This document shows, one piece after another, positions 44,845-53,859 of a stretch of 64,000 nt of DNA. The first letter of the stretch is position 1, and each line of letters opens with the position of its first letter. The notes under the pieces are model-generated. The model was not told the DNA's origin. It was given only the letters and a program-made list of their open reading frames with translations, and made no database searches. The DNA comes from JANLTX01 sp049840835 (lineage in GTDB: Bacteria > Armatimonadota > Armatimonadia > Armatimonadales > Armatimonadaceae): assembly GCA_049840835.1 (NCBI GenBank), contig JASGJG010000036.1, positions 62,001 through 126,000 of the forward strand. The letters are read 5' to 3'. The translations under genes and the position numbers were made by a program.

Positions 44845-45702
44845 ATGACACTGGGACAACGCCTTCAGAGAATCGACCGACGCTGGCTCTACTTAGTCAC
44901 CGCCCTCATTATCGGTGTGCCGTTTATTCCGGGCGCCCGTATCCCGGTTCCGGCCCCGGTGGTTCAGCCTCAGACCATTGCCTATCATAAGGCGATTGAA
45001 GACATGGCGGCGGACCCGGTGGAGAGCAAGAAACTGGTCATCATGTCGGTGAACTACGCCGCGGGCACACTGGCGGAGAATCAGTCTCAGTGTGAGGCGA
45101 CCATGAAGCATCTTATGAAGAAGAAGCTGAAGTTCGCCCTCTTTTCGTTCACCGATCCCCAGGGGCGCGACCTCTCGCTCCGACTGGCGCAGCGCCTGGC
45201 CCCTGAGTACAACTACAAGTACGGCGAGGACTGGTGCAGCTTCGGCTTCCGACCTTCGAGCGGTATCGACCAGACGGTGAAGACCATGAGCAACGACCTC
45301 CTGGGTGGCATCGTGACCGATGTGAATCGCGCCCCCATCGGCTCGCTGCCCATGATGAAAACCGTCAAGAGTGCGGACGAGGTGGGTATGGTGATCCACT
45401 TCGCCTCATCGGACTCGCTGGATATCTGGCTGCAGTACTTCGCCCGCCCCGATAAATCGGCGCTTCCGGTGTTGTACGCTCCCACGAGTATCATGGCGCC
45501 ACAAGCCTACCCGCTCCTGCGCTCCGGCCAGCTGAAAGGGATGCTCACGGGCCTGAAGGGGGCGATCGAGTACGAGGCGTTGCTGAAAGAGCCGGGCTTC
45601 GCCACCAACGCCTCAGCCTCGCTTTCCTGGGCGCACTTTCTGATTATCCTGCTGGTGGTTATGGGCAACGTGGGTATGTACCTGGAGAAGAAGCGTGTTT
45701 GA
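44845..45702 (+). CDS. Membrane-anchored protein with an outside alpha/beta domain
   Basis: A 285-residue protein with membrane helices at both ends (about 15-32 and 262-280) and a domain of about 225 residues between them, probably outside the cytoplasm. The core contains KKLVIMSVNYAAGTLAENQ and a pattern of strands and helices (KFALFSFTDPQG, GIVTDVNRAP) like a Rossmann-type or VWA-like fold, but no MIDAS is present. It overlaps the next gene by 8 bases. Unrecognised family. Confidence 0.68.
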   Translation: MTLGQRLQRIDRRWLYLVTALIIGVPFIPGARIPVPAPVVQPQTIAYHKAIEDMAADPVESKKLVIMSVNYAAGTLAENQSQCEATMKHLMKKKLKFALFSFTDPQGRDLSLRLAQRLAPEYNYKYGEDWCSFGFRPSSGIDQTVKTMSNDLLGGIVTDVNRAPIGSLPMMKTVKSADEVGMVIHFASSDSLDIWLQYFARPDKSALPVLYAPTSIMAPQAYPLLRSGQLKGMLTGLKGAIEYEALLKEPGFATNASASLSWAHFLIILLVVMGNVGMYLEKKRV

Positions 45703-46402
45703 GTTCCTCACCAAACCTAATATCGTCCAGGCCATCGTCATCTGGATCGGCGCGGCCTGTACCCTGGGCATCTACTCCATTCTCTACAAAGAGAACAAGG
45801 TCTTCCGGTTCTTCGAGCACCTGTTTATCGGGCTGGGAACGGGCTACACTATCGCCGTCACCTGGAACGATATTCTAGGCCCGCGCTGGTGGGCTCCCAT
45901 GGTGAGTGAGGGCAAGTGGTACTACTTCTTCTCGCTACCCGGCGGACTGCTGTTCTACTTTGTCTACTCCAAGCGCCACGCCTGGCTCAGCCGGTTAGTC
46001 TTCGGCATCAGCTTCGGCGCAGCAGCCGGATTAGCGTTTCAGGGTTTCGCCGCCAAGTTCTTCCCCCAGCTCCAGAAGCTGGCCGATACACGCTTCTCGG
46101 ACCTGCCCGAAGCCAAAGCGCCCGATGCCTACGTGCTCACGCCTATCTCGGCGGCGCTGAACAACCTGCTGGGCCTGGTGATTCTGGCCTGCGTGATGAC
46201 CTATTTCTTCTTCTCGTTTGAGTCGAAGGGCAAAGCGGCGGTGCTGACCAACAAGATGAGCACGGCGGGCCGCTGGGTGCTGATGTTCGCTTTCGGGGCT
46301 ATCTTCGGCTCTACGATCATGGCCCGTATGTCTCTGCTGATTGGCCGTATGTACTTCCTGATCCACGACTGGGCCGTGGTGACTATCTTCCACGGGAAGT
46401 AA
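45695..46402 (+). CDS. Polytopic membrane protein, last gene of the operon
   Basis: A 235-residue protein starting at GTG with about seven hydrophobic segments (near 8-25, 35-55, 72-88, 95-118, 148-170, 185-205 and 208-228). The transcription unit probably ends in the hairpin-rich left end of the IS200-type element that begins 10 bases later. Unrecognised family; its role is tied to the five upstream membrane genes by spacing alone. Confidence 0.68.
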   Translation: MFEFLTKPNIVQAIVIWIGAACTLGIYSILYKENKVFRFFEHLFIGLGTGYTIAVTWNDILGPRWWAPMVSEGKWYYFFSLPGGLLFYFVYSKRHAWLSRLVFGISFGAAAGLAFQGFAAKFFPQLQKLADTRFSDLPEAKAPDAYVLTPISAALNNLLGLVILACVMTYFFFSFESKGKAAVLTNKMSTAGRWVLMFAFGAIFGSTIMARMSLLIGRMYFLIHDWAVVTIFHGK

Positions 46403-46412
46403 GGGCCATTAG

Positions 46413-46476
46413 TTGCCTTGCACGATAAACGTGCGGCTCTAGGGCCTTCGGCCAAGCCTCCTTCGGAGGCGGGAGA
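46413..46476. repeat. Left 64-bp inverted end of an IS200-type element
   Basis: It matches the reverse complement of 46951-47014 at 62 of 64 positions, and the two differences lie in a hairpin loop. It contains three hairpins in a row: GCACG-ATAAA-CGTGC, GGCC-TTCG-GCC and GCCTCC-TTCG-GGAGGC-like, the last two with stable TTCG loops. Confidence 0.92.
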
Positions 46477-46496
46477 ATTAATTCGAATAAGGGAAA

Positions 46497-46919
46497 TTAG
46501 CCTGGTGCCTCTGATTGTTCCCATTCACTCCAGAGTTGCTCGCAATCATGATGCTCTTTCTGGTTGTTCGTGTAGGAGATGGCTTTCTTAAGGTGCGGGC
46601 GGCTCAGGGTAAATACGCCATAGCCGTGTTGCCAGCGGAACAACTTCTCTTCTCCCAGGAAGTCACGCCCAAATTGCGCAGAAACTCCTTTGACCTGCTG
46701 CATTAACCGAGATGGCGAGACTTGCGTTGGCAGCTGAACCACCAGATGAACATGGTTGGCGGTGCCTCCGATAGCCATCGCCGTGCCGCCTAGTCGCTCT
46801 ACTTCGCTTTCGATACATCGGTATAGAGGTCGCACTAGAGCCTCGGTTATTAGAGGATGCCCTTCCCATGTCTTCCAAACAAAGTGGTAATACAAAACCG
46901 CATACGCCTTAGTCTGCAT
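46497..46919 (-). mobile_element. IS200-like (Y1 HUH) transposase within inverted hairpin ends
   Basis: A Y1 transposase of about 140 residues. The start at 46919 (MQTKAYAVLYYHFVW) is chosen over the frame's earlier ATG at 47009, which lies in the right inverted repeat. ANHVHLVVQLP carries the HUH metal pair, and the Tyr of KKAISYTNNQKEHH is the nucleophile. Unlike classical IS200, the gene is bounded by long inverted repeats made of hairpins, as seen for REP-associated transposases (RAYTs). The whole unit spans 46413-47014, 602 bp. Confidence 0.9.
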
Positions 46920-46950
46920 ACAAGTCCTCTCACCTAAACTGTACAACAAC

Positions 46951-47014
46951 TCTCCCGCCTCCGAAGGAGGCTTGGCCGAAGGCCCTAGAGCCGCACGATT
47001 TTCGTGCAAGGCAA
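46951..47014. repeat. Right 64-bp inverted end of an IS200-type element
   Basis: Reverse complement of 46413-46476 with two loop differences; the loop here reads AAAAT on the complementary strand where the left end has ATAAA, so the hairpin stem is unchanged. The upstream frame of the transposase would read through it, but the normal protein starts inside. Confidence 0.92.
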
Positions 47015-47061
47015 TACAATGCCAGACGCGTTAGTGCCTGGCATCCCCCTGGTTATAAAAA

Positions 47062-47090
47062 TTGACAGCTCCGCCCTCTACTGATAACAT
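47062..47090 (+). promoter_or_regulatory. Sigma-70 promoter of the primase-helicase
   Basis: A perfect TTGACA (47062-47067) is followed after 17 bases by TAACAT (47085-47090). A TATAAT also lies at 47093-47098. Transcription would begin within or just before the palindrome at 47099-47118. Confidence 0.7.
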
Positions 47091-47098
47091 AGTATAAT

Positions 47099-47118
47099 AA
47101 TCAAACATATGTTTGATT
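47099..47118. promoter_or_regulatory. 20-bp perfect palindromic operator, LexA-box-like
   Basis: AATCAAACATATGTTTGATT is a perfect palindrome sitting at the expected transcription start of the primase gene. The core CAAACATATGTTTG differs from the Gram-positive-type LexA box CGAACATATGTTCG only by one symmetric base change in each half. It could be a LexA site or the operator of another dimeric repressor. Confidence 0.6.
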
Positions 47119-47188
47119 GACTCCTGCAAAGACCAACCCTCTCACGAACACTCACTTTCATTCCATCTATTCAAGGAGAACTCGCTCT

Positions 47189-49509
47189 ATGGCCGAACAC
47201 AAACTTGCCATCGCACTCTTCGACACCACCCGTGCCACCCAGCCTCGCCGGGTGGAGGCTACCTGGCCCAAGCTGGTGGCGCTGCTGACTCGCCATAAAG
47301 CACGGCAAGGTAAAGATGGTCCCGCGTGGTCCCTACTCTCTACAAAGACGGCGTGACTCGGGGCAACGCAGGGGTAGATACGCTGTGCTGCCTGGTACTG
47401 GACTTCGATGATGGCACGGCCCCGGACAGCCTGATTGCGGAGTGGAGTAAGCGAGGGCTGGCGTTCGTCGTGCACAGTACCTATTCCCATACGCCGGATT
47501 CTCCAAGGTGGAGGGCGGTGTTTCCCCTGGAGAAGCCTGTGGGGCCGCCCCGCTGGAAGGAGATCTATCAGGCGCTGGCGGCGGACCTGGGAAAGGGAAA
47601 CGCGGACCCGGCCTGCAAAGACCCGGCACGTATGTACTACCTGCCCGCACATCCCGAGGGCGTGACTCCGTTTGTGCACAGCCAGGTAGAGGGAGCGTTT
47701 CTGGCGCCGCCCGTGTTGCCCGTGAAGCTGCCGCGGGGCACGGTGAAACTGCCAGAAGGTGCGCTGGAGAGGCCCGGTGCGGATTATGATGCGCGGGTGA
47801 CTCAGGCGGATGTTTTGGCGCTTTTAGGTAGACACGGCTGGCGAGAGGCGGGGCGGCGTGAGGGTGTGGTGGCGCTGACTCGGCCCGGCAAGACCGAGGG
47901 CATCGGTGGGGTGCTGGGGTTCTCGTCGGGGGAGCCGACGCTGTTTTACTGTTACTCGTCGAATGCGCAGCCATTGGAAGGTGGAAAGCTCTATAGTCCG
48001 TTTTCGCTACGGGCTAACCTGGAGCATGGGGGCAGGTTCGATGAGGCGGCGAAGGCGCTGGCAGCAGAGGGATATGGGAAGCGGACGGAGGCCAGACCGC
48101 TGACGCTGGCGCAGTTCAACCAGACGGATGCCGGGAACGCGGAGCGACTGGTGCAGTGCTTCGGGGCGAACCTGCGCTATGTGATCGGGCTGGGCTGGCG
48201 GGTGTGGGATGGAAAGCGCTGGGCCGATGGTGACCTCGGCGTGCTTGCGAAGGCGCGGGATACCGTGCGGGCGCTCTACGCGGAGTCTACCCTGCTCATG
48301 GCGGAAGCCCATGCCCTGAAAGATACCGACGAGCGGCAGGCGCTGGCCCGCAAGGTGGATACCCTGAGCCGGTTCGCGCTGAAGAGTGAGTCTACCCGCT
48401 CGCTGATCGCCATGGTGGAGCAGGCGCGCAGCATTCCGGCGCTACAATGCGACACCGACCGATTCGCGCTCCAGCCCTGGCTTGTGTCATTCCCCAATGG
48501 CGCCTGGGATAAGGGGGAGTTCCGGGGGCACCACCGCGATGACTATTCCGAGCGCCTGTTGGCCGTTCGCTATGAGCCGAAGACAGATAGAAGTGAGTGG
48601 GCTGCGCTGCTGAGCCGGATGTCTGGTGGCGATACGGATTTAGAGCAGACGCTGCAGGACCTGGCCGGATACGCGCTCTCTGGCGCAAGCTCGCTCCGAG
48701 TACTGCCCTGGCTCTATGGCCCACCGGGCACGGGCAAATCGACGTTTGCCGAACTGCTCCAGACCGTGCTGGGACCGACCGGAAAGGTCATAGATGCATC
48801 GCTGCTGAGTGGCGATAGAGACACCGAGCGCTTGGGCGCTGCCGTGCGGGGTATGAGGGCGATCTTCCTGGCAGAGGCGGGCCGCAAGCGTTTAGACGCC
48901 GAATTGCTCAAGATGATGGCGGGTTCGGATAGAATCCCAGGCCGCGAGCTGTATGGGAAACATACGTTTTCTGTGCAGCCGAGCTGGGCTGTGATCGCTG
49001 TCTCCAACGATGCCCCGAATGTGCAGGTTTACGACGATGCCCTGCGCACCCGAGTCATGGCCCTACCGTTCCTGTGCCCTCTAGACGTTGGCGGGCGTCT
49101 CTCGTTCACCGGCGGCAACCGTCTGGAAGAAGTCCGCCGCGACCCGCAGAGCCCCCTGCTCCTGGGCTTCACCGCCTGGGCAGTAGATGGCCTCACCCGC
49201 GTATATAAGACCCGCTCATTGCATCAGGCCGTAGTGGTCGAGCAGCATACTCGTCTGTTCTGGGAAGACGCCGACCCCCTCACCCCGTTCTGGGAGGGCT
49301 TAGACCCACGCTTCATCGAGAAAGGCATGCCCGCCAGCGAACTCCACGATGCCTATCTCTGCTGGCACCAGAACCACCGCATCTCCAGCCGCCCTTTGCA
49401 GGGTAAGTCCTTCGCCGCCGCCTGTAGAGTCGCTGGCCTGGAAGAGTATCGTACTGCTGCAGGCAAATGGTGGCGGCGGCAACCACCTCCTCTACAGCTA
49501 ACTGGGTAA
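47189..49509 (+). CDS. Phage/plasmid-type primase-helicase (D5/P4-like), one frameshift
   Basis: A replication protein of about 770 residues, starting at ATG 47189 with AAGGAG 10 bases upstream. The first frame (47189 to about 47330) joins the main frame (47326-49509) if one C is added in the CCC run near 47330. The N-terminal part has LVLDFDDG with HSTYSHTPDSPRWRAVFPL and CKDPARMYYLP, typical of archaeo-eukaryotic-type primases of phages and plasmids. The C-terminal half is an SF3/D5-like helicase with Walker A GPPGTGKST and a late winged-helix-like region. No integrase, terminase or other phage gene is near, so it is an orphan from a mobile element. Confidence 0.85.
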
Positions 49510-49829
49510 TCCGGTATGTACGAATGTAGCAAATCGCTCCGTTTTTGGTAACTTTCGCTATACACCTTCTTGTGAAGGGGAGTTTGCAAATAGGCAGCAT
49601 AATGGTGCATTCGTACATGACTGCGCCGGGTGATAGCCCGAGGGATTGAAATCCCTCGCTGCGAATCGCCTTCGGCGCGTCCTGCCGGACGAAGAGAGAT
49701 ACCCATATCGAAAGGGCGAACGTTTCGTTTGAGTGCGCCTTACAACTGCTCTTGCATGCCTTCTGAAAAATCGATACACTTTTGTATTAATACAAAAGTG
49801 TATTAGAAAGACGTCAGGACAGCGCGGCA
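49510..49829. repeat. Hairpin repeat and promoter region before the ATPase module
   Basis: This 320-base gap holds, at 49639-49699, three hairpins in a row: CGAGGGATTGAAATCCCTCG, CGCC-TTCG-GCG and CGTCC-TGCC-GGACG. The block is an imperfect inverted copy of 53788-53838 beyond the two ATPase genes. The promoter and 30-bp palindrome for the module follow at 49752-49803. I see no gene in the gap. Confidence 0.75.
49752..49803 (+). promoter_or_regulatory. Promoter with an overlapping 30-bp perfect palindrome
   Basis: TTGCAT (49752-49757), a 17-base spacer and TACACT (49775-49780) make a good sigma-70 promoter. The -10 and start site lie within a perfect 30-bp palindrome (49774-49803) with half-site ATACACTTTTGTATT, 26 bases before the ATG. 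Binding by a dimeric repressor would block transcription; as RNA it would form a 5' hairpin. Confidence 0.75.
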
Positions 49830-51038
49830 ATGAAGAATCGAACAGGCGCCCCAGTCAGTGGGGAAGACTTCTATGGACGAGAGCGCGAGATAGAACGGTT
49901 ACTCGCTCTGATACAGCGAGGGGATTCAGTTTTGCTCTCCGCACCACGGCGTGTTGGGAAGACATCGTTAATAGGTCGCGTTGCCAGTCAGTTACAGTCG
50001 GAAGGCTGGCGGATTCTCTCTCTGAACGTGCAAGATGTTGCTGATGAAATCGCGTTCTTTGGAAAACTTAGAGATTGTGGCACAAAGGCAGAACTGAAAT
50101 GGCCAGCAGTATCTACCATTCGCAATATGGTGAGCAGTGTGCGAAAGAGCTTTAAAGGAGACAAAGCCGGGGCTGCTGGAGTCACTCTAGAAGTTGGAGG
50201 TGGCGAAACTCTGGCCTGGCAAGATGAAGCGCGGGCTTTTCTCAGCGCAAGCGCAGATGGTAGGAAGAAACAGCCCCAGCTCCTGGCGATAGATGAGCTT
50301 CCTATTTTTTTATCAAATCTAGCAAAGCAGAACGATGGTCCTCAGCGCGTCGCGGCGCTTCTCCACTGGCTGCGTGAGGCCCGCGCAACAAACTCATTTT
50401 GCCTAATATTGTGTGGCTCTATTGGCCTGGATAGCTTCGTAGAGCGCCATGGCTTTGCCGGTACAATCAACGACCTCACGATTGAGACTCTAGGAGCCTA
50501 TGAGGTTGAGACAGCACATGGATGCCTGAAAGCATTGGCTGAAGGAGCAGGGTGGACAGAGGGAGTTATTGACCCAGTTCTACCAGCGATTCTTGAGCGC
50601 CTTGGTTGGCCACTGCCCTACTACCTCCAGATTCTGTTTCATCAGCTAACTCAATTAGAGAGGCGAAATGCAGCTGATTTCCCACAAGTCCTGGATGTTG
50701 AGGCAGCCTATGCCGCTCTGCTAGGGATACACCAGCGCCCTCTTTTCCACCACTGGGACTCACGCCTTGATGATCAGTTTATCGACCCGGAAGACATTCC
50801 TCGTGCCCGCGTGATTTTGAAAGCACTCTGTACCAAACCCAACGGCATTACCTATCGAACTTTGATAGAGAGTGTAGCAGTACAGGAGCAACATACTGAG
50901 CGCTCTGTTCTGGAAAAATCCGTGAATCGAATTCTCGATTCCCTGGAGCGTGATGGCTATCTGCTCCGCAATGGCAACCGTTATACCTTTCGCTCGTTTC
51001 TGCTCCGTGACTACTGGAAAGCCTGCCACGCCCGATGA
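49830..51038 (+). CDS. STAND/archaeal-type ATPase with C-terminal winged helix
   Basis: A 402-residue P-loop ATPase. FYGREREIERL near residue 14 opens the domain, Walker A is APRRVGKTS at 38-46 and Walker B is LLAIDEL at 151-157. The last 90 residues look like a winged helix (ARVILKALCTKPNGITYRTL, then ILDSLERDGYLLRNGNRYTF). Such proteins act as NTP-driven switches or sensors, often in conflict systems, with the winged helix contacting DNA or partners. It overlaps the next ATPase gene by 4 bases (ATGA), so they form a coupled pair. Confidence 0.85.
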   Translation: MKNRTGAPVSGEDFYGREREIERLLALIQRGDSVLLSAPRRVGKTSLIGRVASQLQSEGWRILSLNVQDVADEIAFFGKLRDCGTKAELKWPAVSTIRNMVSSVRKSFKGDKAGAAGVTLEVGGGETLAWQDEARAFLSASADGRKKQPQLLAIDELPIFLSNLAKQNDGPQRVAALLHWLREARATNSFCLILCGSIGLDSFVERHGFAGTINDLTIETLGAYEVETAHGCLKALAEGAGWTEGVIDPVLPAILERLGWPLPYYLQILFHQLTQLERRNAADFPQVLDVEAAYAALLGIHQRPLFHHWDSRLDDQFIDPEDIPRARVILKALCTKPNGITYRTLIESVAVQEQHTERSVLEKSVNRILDSLERDGYLLRNGNRYTFRSFLLRDYWKACHAR

Positions 51039-53779
51039 GTACTGCACCTCGCCGCACGATCTACAACCCCACGATTCTGAGTGATGCTGATCTGGAGCGC
51101 TCGTTCATTGCTCGTCAAACTGTTTTTGAGGAACTGCTCGAAAACATTTCGTCTGAACAGCCGGACCAGGTGCCCCAGCCGCATCTAGTAGTCGGCATCC
51201 GGGGTATGGGCAAGACAACTCTACTGTTGCGCTTAGCGCTAGAGTTACGCCGCACGCCACATAACGAGCGCTTTATTCCTCTGACTTTCCCAGAAGAGCA
51301 GTATGTTGAGGTAGACCGGCTCTCCAAGTTCTGGCTGAACTGCCTGGATGCGCTGGCGGATAGCCTGGAGCGCGAAGAGGGCAAGTCTCCTCGGGTGAAG
51401 GAAATCGACCGCGAGGTAGGCCGCGTTGAGGAACTGACCACTGAGAAAGAGCAGGCAACGGCGGCCCACAATGCGTTTGAGTCCGCCTGGAAGCGCCTGG
51501 AACGCCGCCCAGTGCTGTTTATCGATAACTTCCCTCAACTTCTGAATCGCCTGCGCAAAGACGAATATGTACTGCGTGAGGCATTTCTTTCTATAGGCGC
51601 CCCATTGTTGATAGCTGCTAGTGCTAGTCCACCAGATGACGACAGTGACTATGGCGCAGCTTTCTATGAGCACTTTCAGATACGTGTACTGGGACCCCTG
51701 AGTAGGAAGGAGATGCGTGAGGTAATTCTACAACAAGCAGAAGATATGGGTAAGGAAGATATTACCCGTCGGATTCAAGGTGTCACTGGGCGGCTGGCCG
51801 CACTAACGGATATGACAGGTGGTAATCCACGTACAGCCACTTTACTATTCGACTTATTCTCGCAAGGTTTGAGCCAAGATGCTTATACGGACCTAGAGTA
51901 TCTGTTAGAGGTAGTCACACCACTCTATCAATCTCGCCTAGATCAGCTCTCCGAGCAGGGACAGGTACTTGTCGGCGCGCTCTCGCGACATTGGGATCCT
52001 ACAACTTCTCAAATGCTAATCGCTCAGACAAAACTGCCACAGGGTAGTATGGGGCCACAACTATTGCGTTTAGAAGAGGTGGGAGTTGTACAACGAGTTC
52101 CCATCTACCCAGGAAAAAAACAAGGATACCAAATAGCCGAACGTTTCATGAATGTCTGGTTCTTGATGCGTTTTACAAGTCGCCGTCAGCGTGGGCATTT
52201 AGAATGTCTTGTCCGCTTTCTTGAAGGTTTCTATTCACCTGCTGAGCGTACTATTAGTGCCGCGCAGATGATTCGAGGCGGTACTCTATCCGCTCGTCAA
52301 GTACCCTTTGCAATGGCGCTAGCATCAGCCATAAAGCATGATCCAGGATTGGCAGAAAGATTAGATCTGAAAGCTCAACTAGATTTGGTAGAGCAGATGG
52401 ATGGAGTCAGGCAACGGATTGCGGAGGTGCTGGACCCATGTGAAATATCTCCCCAAGTTTACGCATTTGCTGAACTAAAGAGGTATCTACGAAATCAAGA
52501 GAATGCAACAGGCGTTGAAGGTTGGACGGACATGGTCATTTCATCATTTGCTCTTTTACCTGGTGGCATAGGTACTCGCTCCGAAGACAGAAACAGCATT
52601 GCTACTCAAAAATTGAGCCAGAAGCAGGCAGAAGATATTGTCGAAGCTCTCAATGAGGAGAGGGCTAACACAGTATATATATGGAGCAGGTATGCAGTTG
52701 AACTTCTTGGTGAACGTATGCAGGCTGGACTCTTGACCAGTTGGGATTCACCACAGGAGATTGCAAACGCGGTCCGTGACACATCTGATAAACAAACACT
52801 ACAACTTATAGCAAGCCAACTTACTCGTAAAACCAAATTAATCTTGCCTGAAGAAACAGTAACTTCACTTCTGGAAGTATTACGTCCTGAAGAAAACCTT
52901 AGTTGGACCTGGTATTTCTGGGGTATGAGCCTTCAGTCAGATTGGCAACGATACACTGAAGCAGAAGATGCATTCCGAAAAGCTATTTCTATAGAACCCG
53001 GTAACGCTCATGCTTGGAATAATTTAGGTATCCTCCTTACAATTCATTTAGGGCGTCATGAAGAAGCAGAAGAGGCCTTTAAGAAATCAATCTCTATTGA
53101 TGCAAGCCTTGCGGCACCATGGAATAATCTAGGTAACTTGCTCACAGATCATCTTGGTTATTATGAAGAAGCAGAGATCGCATTTAGGAAAGCTATTGAA
53201 ATCTATCCTGCTCTGCCGTCACCTTGGAATAACCTGGGAAACTTACTTACTGATTACATGGGACGTTACGAAGAAGCAGAGATCGCATTAAGAAAAGCCA
53301 TTAGTCTCGACCCGAAATATGCACCCGCTTTTAGTAATTTAGTTTTTCTGTATCGAGATATACTAAATCAACCTATTGAGGCTACTTGGGCACTAAACAA
53401 AATAGAATTCTGGGAGGGTTGTGAGGATAATGCCGGTTTGCATGGTGCACTATTTTCTGCTTATTCTCGAGACTGGGAGGCATCCAGGACACAACTTTAC
53501 GCGTCTCATGAGGCTGCAATGTGGAACTTACCTGCGAACACACGCGATGATTGGTTCCGTGCCGCAGCTGTTCTACTGAAACTGGGTTATGGTCCCAACT
53601 ATGTCGAATCTTTGAAGGAGTGGGGCGCAGACATCACTATGCCACCCTGGTTTGCTGCTATTGATGCCCATACTAAAGGTGACCGGCGTTACCTCCTAAA
53701 TGTAGCTCCAGAGGTACGTCCAGTGGCGGAGACTATCTATGACCAGATACTGATACGACGCGAACGGTTGCCCAAGTAA
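51035..53779 (+). CDS. AAA/STAND ATPase with C-terminal TPR repeats
   Basis: A 914-residue protein. Walker A is GIRGMGKTT at 54-62 and Walker B VLFIDNF at 160-166. A helical and winged-helix-like middle follows (about 290-400), then at about 620-775 four tetratricopeptide repeats with WNNLG and EEAEIAFRKAI patterns, and a C-terminal tail of 140 residues. The TPRs likely sense a ligand or partner, while the ATPase domain switches or oligomerises, the general plan of STAND proteins. No effector domain is obvious. The 3' part is more AT-rich than the 5' part. It follows the smaller ATPase with a 4-base overlap. Confidence 0.85.
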   Translation: MSTAPRRTIYNPTILSDADLERSFIARQTVFEELLENISSEQPDQVPQPHLVVGIRGMGKTTLLLRLALELRRTPHNERFIPLTFPEEQYVEVDRLSKFWLNCLDALADSLEREEGKSPRVKEIDREVGRVEELTTEKEQATAAHNAFESAWKRLERRPVLFIDNFPQLLNRLRKDEYVLREAFLSIGAPLLIAASASPPDDDSDYGAAFYEHFQIRVLGPLSRKEMREVILQQAEDMGKEDITRRIQGVTGRLAALTDMTGGNPRTATLLFDLFSQGLSQDAYTDLEYLLEVVTPLYQSRLDQLSEQGQVLVGALSRHWDPTTSQMLIAQTKLPQGSMGPQLLRLEEVGVVQRVPIYPGKKQGYQIAERFMNVWFLMRFTSRRQRGHLECLVRFLEGFYSPAERTISAAQMIRGGTLSARQVPFAMALASAIKHDPGLAERLDLKAQLDLVEQMDGVRQRIAEVLDPCEISPQVYAFAELKRYLRNQENATGVEGWTDMVISSFALLPGGIGTRSEDRNSIATQKLSQKQAEDIVEALNEERANTVYIWSRYAVELLGERMQAGLLTSWDSPQEIANAVRDTSDKQTLQLIASQLTRKTKLILPEETVTSLLEVLRPEENLSWTWYFWGMSLQSDWQRYTEAEDAFRKAISIEPGNAHAWNNLGILLTIHLGRHEEAEEAFKKSISIDASLAAPWNNLGNLLTDHLGYYEEAEIAFRKAIEIYPALPSPWNNLGNLLTDYMGRYEEAEIALRKAISLDPKYAPAFSNLVFLYRDILNQPIEATWALNKIEFWEGCEDNAGLHGALFSAYSRDWEASRTQLYASHEAAMWNLPANTRDDWFRAAAVLLKLGYGPNYVESLKEWGADITMPPWFAAIDAHTKGDRRYLLNVAPEVRPVAETIYDQILIRRERLPK

Positions 53780-53787
53780 GAGAGCAT

Positions 53788-53838
53788 TCCCTCTTCGTCC
53801 GCCGAAGGCGATGCACAGCGAGGGGTTCCAACCCCTCG
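53788..53838. repeat. Right inverted hairpin repeat bounding the ATPase module
   Basis: Reading the complement, CGAGGGGTTGGAACCCCTCG, then a CGCC-TTCG-GC-type hairpin and GGACGAAGAGGGA match, in order, the block at 49639-49699; the internal CGTCCTGCC hairpin half is missing here. It begins 9 bases after the TPR gene stop and could also terminate transcription. Confidence 0.8.
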
Positions 53839-53859
53839 CTACATATGCCTCGTGCTAAT

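Noticed and set aside
46400..53850. An intact prophage or plasmid
   Set aside because: A primase-helicase and transposase are present, but there is no integrase, terminase, capsid, partition or origin feature.
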